The notes below the pieces were generated by a model that was given only the letters and a program-made list of their open reading frames with translations, was not told the DNA's origin and searched no databases. Positions 14,773-17,682 of a stretch of 17,682 bases of DNA are shown piece after piece. Positions within the stretch are counted from its first letter, which is position 1. Each line of letters starts with the position of its first letter. Origin of the DNA: Limnoraphis robusta CS-951. Lineage in GTDB: Bacteria; Cyanobacteriota; Cyanobacteriia; Cyanobacteriales; Microcoleaceae. The stretch is from positions 1 to 17,682 of the forward strand of contig NZ_LATL02000059.1 of assembly GCF_000972705.2 (NCBI RefSeq), written 5' to 3'. Both the position numbers and the translations under genes were made by a program.

Positions 14773-15702
14773 ATGAGTGAAAGCAAACTGCAACTATCAA
14801 AGAACAAAAAATTATCAGCGAAGCAAATTCGGGATTTGCGGGAACAAGTGATAGAATTTATCTTGTTTCTCGCTGCATTTTCTTCCGTCGCCACAACAGT
14901 AGCCATTTTATTCATTCTCGTTGATGAATCTTTTTTATTTTTTAAAGAAGTTTCAATTGTAGAATTTCTCACGGGGACTCAATGGACTCCCTTATTTGAA
15001 GACGCTCACTATGGGATTTTACCCTTACTATCGGGAACCCTTGTAACCTCAACCGTAGCGATGTTTGTTGCCATTCCCTTGGGAACAATTGCGGCTATTT
15101 ATTTAAGTGAATTCGCTCATCCGCAAATCCGCGAAATTATTAAACCCTGGCTAGAAGTTTTAGCAGCTATTCCCACAGTAGTTTATGGCTATTTTGCACT
15201 ATTAGCGGTTACACCACTGCTACAAATGATCTTTCCGATGCTTCCCGGATTTAATATGCTGAGTGCGGGTTTAGTCATGGGATTAATGATTATTCCGTTT
15301 GTAAGTTCGATTAGTGAAGATGCGATGCGTTCCGTTCCTGTCGGACTACGAGAAGGTTCCTATGCGATGGGTGCAACTCGTCTACAAACTGCGTTAAAAG
15401 TGGTGTTTCCATCCGCATTTTCTGGGATTAGTGCCGCCTATATTCTGGCAATTTCTCGTGCGGTTGGGGAAACAATGATTGTAGCCGTTGCAGCCGGTTT
15501 ACAACCTCAACTCACTTGGAATCCTTTTGAACAAGGAGCAACAATTACTGCCTATATTGTGCAGGTGAGTTTAGGAGATATTCCGCATGGTACACTAGAA
15601 TATCATACCATTTTTGCGGCAGGATTAACGCTAGTTTTGATGACCCTAGTCTTAAATATTATCGGTCATTTTCTCGCAAAACGCTATCGAGAAATCTACT
15701 AA
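14773..15702 (+). CDS. pstC: Phosphate ABC transporter permease PstC
   Basis: 309 residues from the ATG at 14773, which has AGGA at 14757-14760. The frame is open to a TTG at 14674 that would add 33 polar residues, which I consider less likely. It is one of the two inner-membrane permeases of the phosphate transporter. A hydrophobic helix near 30-55 is followed by a periplasmic loop (EFLTGTQWTPLFEDAHYGIL), then the BPD_transp_1 domain with five further helices. The EAA loop that docks on PstB is seen as REGSYAMGATRLQTALKVVFPSA. ISRAVGETMIV is typical of PstC. It is followed by pstA after 25 nt. Confidence 0.93.
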   Translation: MSESKLQLSKNKKLSAKQIRDLREQVIEFILFLAAFSSVATTVAILFILVDESFLFFKEVSIVEFLTGTQWTPLFEDAHYGILPLLSGTLVTSTVAMFVAIPLGTIAAIYLSEFAHPQIREIIKPWLEVLAAIPTVVYGYFALLAVTPLLQMIFPMLPGFNMLSAGLVMGLMIIPFVSSISEDAMRSVPVGLREGSYAMGATRLQTALKVVFPSAFSGISAAYILAISRAVGETMIVAVAAGLQPQLTWNPFEQGATITAYIVQVSLGDIPHGTLEYHTIFAAGLTLVLMTLVLNIIGHFLAKRYREIY

Positions 15703-15727
15703 CTGGAACTCAACTCAATTGATAAAG

Positions 15728-16651
15728 ATGACTGAGCAAAACTTCTCTGAAATCCGTGCTGAACTCAACAGAAGAAAACTAATTGATAGAATTTTTGCGA
15801 CTATCGGTTTGTTGGTGATTGTTGTTTCTATTTTGATTTTGTTGGGGTTAACGCTGCAAATGGCAATTGCGGGTATCAGCCGGATTACCCCACAGTTCTT
15901 TTTCAGTTTTCCCAGTCGTAAACCCGAAGAAGCAGGGATTCTTTCCGCTTGGGTGGGAACGACTTTAGTGATGTTTGTGACGACCTTTATTGCAGTTCCT
16001 TTAGGGGTCGCTTCTGGGATTTATCTCGAAGAATATAGCCGCAAAAATTGGATCGCCGATTTAATTGAAATAAACGTCACGAACCTAGCGGGTGTTCCTT
16101 CCATTGTTTATGGATTATTAGCCCTGGGTTTGTTTGTGTATATCCTCAATCTCGGAGAGAGTGTTTTAGCCGCAGGTTTAACATTAGCCTTATTAATTCT
16201 GCCGATTGTTATTGTAACTACTCGCGAAGCATTACGGGCAATTCCGAATAGTTTGCGAGAAGCCGCTTATGCCCTGGGTGCGACGAAATGGCAAATGATT
16301 TGGGATCATATTCTGCCCTATTCTGCGGGGAGTATTTTAACAGGTGTAATCATCGGTTTATCACGGGCAATTGGAGAAACAGCCCCCGTTATTACGATTG
16401 GGGCATTAACCTTTATTGCCTTTTTACCGGATTCTCCTTTTAAGAGTGAATTTCCGTTTCTTTCTTTTGATTGGTTGAAAGCACCTTTTACCGTTATGCC
16501 GATTCAAATGTTTAACTGGGTATCTCGACCGGAACCCGAATTTATTGTTAATGCTTCGGCAGCAGGTACGGTGTTAATTGTGATGACTTTGGCAATGAAT
16601 ACGATAGCCGTTTATCTGCGTTATTTGTTCCGTCGGGGCATCAAGTGGTAA
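15728..16651 (+). CDS. pstA: Phosphate ABC transporter permease PstA
   Basis: 307 residues from the ATG at 15728; a TTG three codons upstream (15719) is also possible, and neither has a strong ribosome binding site. It is the partner permease of PstC: an N-terminal helix (about 20-45), the loop FFFSFPSRKPEEAGILSAWVGT and a BPD_transp_1 domain. The EAA motif is LREAAYALGATKWQMIWDHILP, and ISRAIGETAPVITIGAL follows. The C-terminal hydrophobic segment ends in LRYLFRRGIKW. The order pstS-C-A-B and short gaps make one operon. Confidence 0.93.
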   Translation: MTEQNFSEIRAELNRRKLIDRIFATIGLLVIVVSILILLGLTLQMAIAGISRITPQFFFSFPSRKPEEAGILSAWVGTTLVMFVTTFIAVPLGVASGIYLEEYSRKNWIADLIEINVTNLAGVPSIVYGLLALGLFVYILNLGESVLAAGLTLALLILPIVIVTTREALRAIPNSLREAAYALGATKWQMIWDHILPYSAGSILTGVIIGLSRAIGETAPVITIGALTFIAFLPDSPFKSEFPFLSFDWLKAPFTVMPIQMFNWVSRPEPEFIVNASAAGTVLIVMTLAMNTIAVYLRYLFRRGIKW

Positions 16652-16686
16652 AGTTTAATTTTGAGGTTGTTTCAGTAAGCTAGAAC

Positions 16687-17460
16687 ATGAAAGAGTTAAT
16701 TAGCGTTAAATCCAAAGCAGAAGCCCGAAATCTCAACTTTTATTATGGTTCGTTTCATGCGGTTAAAAATGTTAATCTCACGGTTCCAGAACGACAAGTT
16801 ACCGCTTTAATTGGGCCGTCGGGCTGTGGGAAAACGACCCTATTACGGTGTTTTAATCGAATGCACGATCTTTATCCAGGAAATCGCTACGAAGGTCAAA
16901 TATTCCTGGATTCTGAAAATATTTTAGATCGAGAGATTGACCCGATTGAAGTCAGAATGCGGGTGAGTATGGTGTTTCAAAAACCGAATCCTTTCCCAAA
17001 ATCTATCTATGAAAATGTCGCCTATGGGTTGCGAGTCAGAGGGGAGAAAAAACGCAGTTTAATTGATGAAAAAGTAGAACAAGCCCTCAAAGAAGCAGCC
17101 CTTTGGCATGAAGTTAAAGACCGTTTAAATGAGATGGCGTTAAACCTTTCAGGTGGTCAACAGCAACGTTTGTGTATTGCCAGAGCGTTAGTTGCTAATC
17201 CTGAGATTATTTTATTTGATGAACCGACTTCTGCTTTAGACCCTATTGCCACCGCTAGTATTGAAGAATTGATGAGTCAATTAAAACAACACGTGACGAT
17301 TTTGATTGTGACTCACAGTATGCAGCAAGCGGCGCGATTTTCAGATTTTACGGCGTTTATGTACTTAGGTGAAATGTTAGAATTTGGTACAACTTCAGAA
17401 GTGTTTAGTAACCCTTCTCACAGCCAAACTGAAGACTATTTACGTGGACGGATTGGTTAA
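16687..17460 (+). CDS. pstB: Phosphate ABC transporter ATP-binding protein PstB
   Basis: 257 residues, near the usual PstB length of about 250-270. It is the cytoplasmic ATPase that drives phosphate uptake. All ABC motifs are intact: Walker [10 protein letters not shown] (43-51), Q-loop [20 protein letters not shown], signature LSGGQQQR, Walker [14 protein letters not shown] and the switch His in [21 protein letters not shown] and [11 protein letters not shown] are typical of PstB within the ABC superfamily. The ATG lies 36 nt after the pstA stop; no strong ribosome binding site is seen. A PhoU or a second PstB gene, often next, is not in the window. Confidence 0.95.
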   Translation: MKELISVKSKAEARNLNFYYGSFHAVKNVNLTVPERQVTALIGPSGCGKTTLLRCFNRMHDLYPGNRYEGQIFLDSENILDREIDPIEVRMRVSMVFQKPNPFPKSIYENVAYGLRVRGEKKRSLIDEKVEQALKEAALWHEVKDRLNEMALNLSGGQQQRLCIARALVANPEIILFDEPTSALDPIATASIEELMSQLKQHVTILIVTHSMQQAARFSDFTAFMYLGEMLEFGTTSEVFSNPSHSQTEDYLRGRIG

Positions 17461-17476
17461 TAAAATAGGGAACAGA

Positions 17477-17682
17477 GTTGTAGGGGCGGGTTCTGAACAG
17501 ATGTATGTTTTCCCACAAACAATTTATATAAACCCGCCCCCAGAAAAAATCGGGCGGGTTCTGAACAGATGTATGTTTTCCCACAAACAATTTATATAAA
17601 CCCGCCCCCAGAAACAATCGGGCGGGTTTATAGAGGTTTTTGCCCAGAATACATGAATTTTTGAGGAACCCGCCCCTACAAC
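17477..17682. repeat. Array of GGGCGGGTT palindromes with perfect 17-bp outer inverted repeat
   Basis: GTTGTAGGGGCGGGTTC (17477-17493) and its exact reverse complement GAACCCGCCCCTACAAC (17666-17682, the window end) bound the region. Inside are two tandem 68-bp units (17485-17552 and 17553-17620) differing at one base (A/C at 17547/17615). Each contains GGGCGGGTT and AACCCGCCC arms around an AT-rich centre. A third unit (17620-17679) is diverged inside but has the same ends as the element at 5900-5958. No coding frame here is credible. The first hairpin begins about 20 nt after pstB and could end or stabilise its transcript. Confidence 0.85.

Noticed and set aside
17384..17617. Frames of about 70 codons on both strands over the end of pstB and the repeat array
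   Set aside because: They consist largely of translated GGGCGGGTT palindromes, and the same peptide repeats within each; no start signal and overlap with pstB.
17485..17620. Possible CRISPR array
   Set aside because: The 68-bp units repeat without unique spacers, only two copies are near identical, and no cas gene is present.

Overview
This window is most likely from a filamentous cyanobacterium, possibly of the Oscillatoria/Planktothrix/Lyngbya type (genus uncertain). The octamer GCGATCGC (HIP1) occurs about ten times (673, 2596, 2811, 4207, 6015, 7411, 7454, 11172, 11581, 13697), far more than chance. Several proteins have a cyanobacterial character, and dispersed palindromes and a heptamer tandem repeat typical of such genomes are present. 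No rRNA, tRNA, CRISPR array, transposase or phage gene was recognised.

Layout. (1) 3-824: the 3' part of a TPR-repeat gene entering from the left edge. (2) 833-3850, minus strand: a serine beta-lactamase-like hydrolase followed by an exported FAD-dependent oxidoreductase, probably co-transcribed. (3) 4009-5844, plus strand: an NlpC/P60 peptidoglycan endopeptidase with an SH3-like domain, then a multi-pass membrane protein of the lysylphosphatidylglycerol-synthase TM / UPF0104 family. (4) 5845-7565: a gene graveyard holding a palindromic repeat, the tail of an XRE-type HTH protein, the first residues of a cyanobacterial Ser/Thr kinase zinc ribbon, a small antitoxin-like tail, a truncated DUF5615 toxin-like ORF, an RTX fragment, a dispersed repeat and an unrecognised 108-residue ORF. 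(5) 7566-9175, plus strand: a DUF6629 membrane protein and methylthioadenosine phosphorylase (mtnP). (6) 9407-11276, minus strand: an acetamidase/formamidase gene overlapping a TauE/SafE permease gene by 14 nt. (7) 11377-12843: an MscS channel fused to a C-terminal cyclic-nucleotide-binding domain, convergent with a 77-residue membrane protein. (8) 13637-17460: pstS-pstC-pstA-pstB, a high-affinity phosphate ABC transporter, preceded by a good three-repeat Pho box. (9) 17477-17682: an array of GGGCGGGTT palindromes bounded by a perfect 17-bp inverted repeat.

How the genes work together. The pst operon is the one complete pathway unit. PstS binds phosphate outside the inner membrane, PstC and PstA form the channel and PstB supplies ATP hydrolysis. 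The Pho box implies induction in low phosphate through a PhoB/SphR-type regulator, and a hairpin after pstS may favour pstS over the downstream genes. The formamidase/TauE pair looks translationally coupled and suggests hydrolysis of a small amide linked to anion movement. The serine hydrolase, NlpC/P60 enzyme and LPG-synthase-like protein all point to the cell envelope, but nothing shows that they act together.

No clearly new multi-gene system is visible. The points most worth a second look are the repeat array and its relatives elsewhere in the window, the repeat inserted in frame in the oxidoreductase gene, the scar region at 5.9-6.8 kb, the formamidase-TauE overlap and the regulatory DNA before pstS.
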